Positions 61,698 to 64,000 of a DNA stretch of 64,000 nucleotides are shown here, in pieces. Source of the stretch: Haematobia irritans (lineage: Eukaryota > Arthropoda > Insecta > Diptera > Muscidae); the NCBI RefSeq assembly GCF_050003625.1, contig NC_134397.1, positions 151,031,526 to 151,095,525 of the forward strand, read 5' to 3'. Below the pieces are notes generated by a model. It did no database searches, had not been told where the DNA came from, and saw only the letters and a list, made by a program, of their open reading frames with translations. Within the stretch, counting starts at the first letter, position 1; the number at the start of each line of letters is the position of its first letter. Made by a program: the position numbers and the translations under genes.

Positions 61698-62225
61698 TAG
61701 AAATAAAATTTTGACGAAATTTTCTACAGAAATAAAATTTTGACCAAAATTTTCTATAGAAATAACATTTTGACAAAATTGTCTATAGAAATAAAATTTT
61801 GACAAAATTTTCCATAGAAATGAAATTTTGACCAAAATTTTCTATAGAAATAAAATTTTGACCAAAATTTTCTGTAGAAATAAAATTTTGATAAAGTTTT
61901 CTACAGAAATAAAATTTTGACAAAAAGATTTTCTATAGAAATACAATTTTGAAAAAATTTTCTATACAAATAAAAATTGACAAAATTTTCTATAGAATTT
62001 GTGTATTTGTTAGTAGACTGTATTGTAGTCTGTGTAATTTTGTTATAATTGGCTATGGGGCTTTGAAATTACAAATAAAGTATGAATGAATGAAACAAAA
62101 TTTTGACAATATTTTCTATAGAAATAAAATGTTGACAAAATTTTCTATAGAAATAAAATTTTGTTTATAAATAGAAATAAAATTTGGACCAAATTTTCTT
62201 TAGAAATAAAATGTTGAGAAAATCT
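61698..62225. repeat. 29-bp satellite beyond the third copy
   Basis: Diverged units continue to about 62220, interrupted at 62000-62090 by a short stretch containing GTCTGTGTAATTTTGTTATA and a GAATGAATGAA run. Confidence 0.85.
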
Positions 62226-63952
62226 GATTTAAAATACTTACAGTCACTTATTACTTCAGAGTTTCTTTAATAAAAAAGATCCATATTCATAAAAATTTCT
62301 AAAAATTATTTATTTTATTTATTATTCAATGCAATAGGAGATTATAACTATATCGATAATAATTAAATTCAATTTATGCGGAGATATAATCAAAACTAAA
62401 AAAATATTTAGAAAATGCATAATCAGTACATGAAGCATGGTGTAACTCATTTTGCGTTTAATAAAAGGCACAAAAAATAAGAAGGAACAAAATTTTATAA
62501 TAATAAAAAAAAACAGGATTACACCGTAGTGAACAATAGAATACAAAAACATAATGGGAAATTTTTGGGAAATCTCTAAAATGAATAGTAATAGACAATC
62601 CAATATATATACATACGAATGTATTGTATTATCATATCATTATAAATGCCAATATGTTTTAAGTAACGTATTAAAAATGAAAACCGAATATACTATATAT
62701 CAATAGGCTCATTTGGTATAATTATTATAATAATGCTGGGAATTTAATGAATAATTTATTGTAATTAGTAATGAAATACCATTTGTTGTAATACATTTGA
62801 CGTTCGTTTTGTTTTTTTGATGCGACTTATATGTGAGGGAATAAATATTTGGTTGTAGTTTTCTTTAAGTTTTAAAAAAATGTTTTGTTCTTTTAACTTT
62901 TTTGTTTTTGTTTTTGTTTTTGCTTTTCTTTTGTCTTTGTGTTTGTTGTTAACTGGTCAAATACTCATAACTCTATCAAGGATAAACTACACTAATAACG
63001 TAATATAATAACTGCGTTTTATTTTGTTTTACTTGTAATTTTATGAAATATGACTTGGGTTGTCCGTTTTTTTGTTTTTTTAGGTATATATATAATTTGT
63101 ATATATGTATGTGGCTTGTATATATAGAAGATATATATGTATATATATATATAAGTGAAATTTTTGTTTTGTTTTCTAATTATTAAGTTTCATTTAAAGA
63201 TCCCAGTTTTTAGATTTATATATATATTTTTTTCAAAATTCCAATATATTGTTTTTGTGTTCTTTTCTTTAATTTTTGTTTAGTTGATTGCCTTTGTGTG
63301 TTCATCTAGTTTATTGCAAAAATGCTAGTTATATATTGCATTGTGTGTTTTTTTCAATATGTTGTGAAGAATAAATATGGAGAATTGTTAAAATAATTTG
63401 GCGAATATAAATTAGGCCTGTAATGATTTGTTTAGTTTGTTTTAGATCTCATTTGCTATATTGCTTACATATTTTGTTTTTGTTATTTTAATTCAGTTTA
63501 GTTAGGCTTTTCTTTTGAATGTAACAGACTTTTGTGTTCCCTTCTTGTTTCCTTTTTCCATATCGTTTAAGTCGTCATTTCTATTGTTCAGTTTTTTTTT
63601 TCTATATTTTCTGGTATATTTTGCTTTGTTTTAGAATATTTATGTAGTAGTTATGTTGTAAAATTTTTCAAAATCGAAAGTGTATACAAATGATGTATGT
63701 TTGTAACGAAATCTTTTATGTATGCATGTAATGTAGTAGTTTTGGTGATTGTGTGGGTGTTCATCTAGTATATAAATGACTATAATAATAATTATAACTA
63801 TTGTATTTTCGTTTTTGTTGCTATATTTCTAATGAGAGAAAGAGAAAAAACCATTGTTTCAATGTTTGTATGTATGTTTATGTTGTATGTTTCATGATGT
63901 TTGGCTCTTCGCTTTTTATGTCTTTTTTTTAATTTTGTTTCCATTATGGACT
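62221..63952 (-). other. AT-rich stretch, possible 3' UTR of the minus-strand gene
   Basis: There is no coding pattern on either strand. T-rich runs, TTTTTG repeats near 62910 and a (TA/GTATA) stretch at 63070-63155 dominate. TTTATT (AATAAA on the minus strand) occurs repeatedly near 62305-62330 and could mark a poly(A) site. The minus-strand 93-codon reading frame at 62322-62603 is low-complexity and not supported. Confidence 0.3.
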
Positions 63953-64000
63953 TTAATTTGCTGAAGGTCCACCATCTGAACTAGAACTTGCCCCTAATAT
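63953..64000 (-). CDS. Possible C-terminal end of an unidentified minus-strand gene (partial)
   Basis: On the minus strand the last 48 bases read ILGASSSSDGGPSAN followed by TAA at 63953-63955. The base composition is less AT-rich than the neighbouring DNA, and the adjacent 1.7 kb is A-rich on this strand, as fly 3' UTRs often are. The fragment is too short to name. If real, the gene would be nested in, or convergent with, the Brf locus. Confidence 0.3.
   Translation of the reverse strand: MLGASSSSDGGPSAN

Noticed and set aside
55021..62220. CRISPR-like regular 29-bp repeats
   Set aside because: Units are directly adjacent with no unique spacers, in a eukaryotic setting; this is satellite DNA.
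52289..64000. Search for Brf exon 4
   Set aside because: No stretch coding the expected continuation of the cyclin fold after SV(D) was found on the + strand; the exon must lie beyond the window.

Overview
The window looks like nuclear DNA of a higher fly, most likely a calyptrate such as a muscid. It is strongly AT-rich and has short GT-AG introns with GTAAGT-type donors. The best recognised genes resemble Drosophila proteins, and several repeat types (the TATACCCTCCACCAT / GGCCG elements, the 29-bp TTTTCTATAGAAATAAAA satellite and a tRNA-derived SINE ending in CCTAACCTAACC) are, from memory, typical of that group. Species assignment is inference; no search was possible.

Only three host genes can be supported. 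(1) A secreted animal-type haem peroxidase on the + strand has eight coding exons from 31083 to 43684, which join in frame into 692 codons plus a stop. Introns 3 and 7 are each about 4.8 kb and packed with transposable elements. (2) The first three coding exons of Brf, the TFIIB-related subunit of RNA polymerase III factor TFIIIB, lie at 50656-52288 (+). The rest of the gene is beyond the window, so intron 3 is longer than 11.7 kb. (3) A possible C-terminal end of a minus-strand gene sits at 63953-64000.

Layout. 1-6650: remnants of CACTG-ended repeats and a large 153-bp-repeat element carrying a TA-flanked insertion. 7096-10288: an element interrupted by an apparently intact DD37E Tc1/mariner transposon and by a foldback MITE. 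10289-28670: AT-rich DNA with no recognised gene, 29-bp satellite blocks, SINEs, MITEs, a hairpin with arms of about 90 bp and a TTAA-flanked element. 28671-31082: nested repeats directly upstream of the peroxidase. 31083-43684: peroxidase. 44913-46827: element remnants. 47186-50352: a TIR-bounded repeat containing five near-identical 385-396 bp units plus one divergent unit, each with an intron-like GTAAGT...TTTGCAG segment. 50353-52288: Brf 5' part. 52289-62220: Brf intron 3, containing a giant inverted repeat (52935-60330, 40-bp spacer) followed by a partial third copy and smaller turn-backs. 62221-64000: low-complexity, T-rich DNA, possibly a 3' UTR on the minus strand.

The two confident genes have unrelated jobs (extracellular peroxidase chemistry; Pol III initiation). 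The main biology visible here is genome architecture: nested insertions with readable target-site duplications, satellite DNA that appears inside mobile elements, and a young giant palindrome with a TTAA-specific insertion in only one arm.
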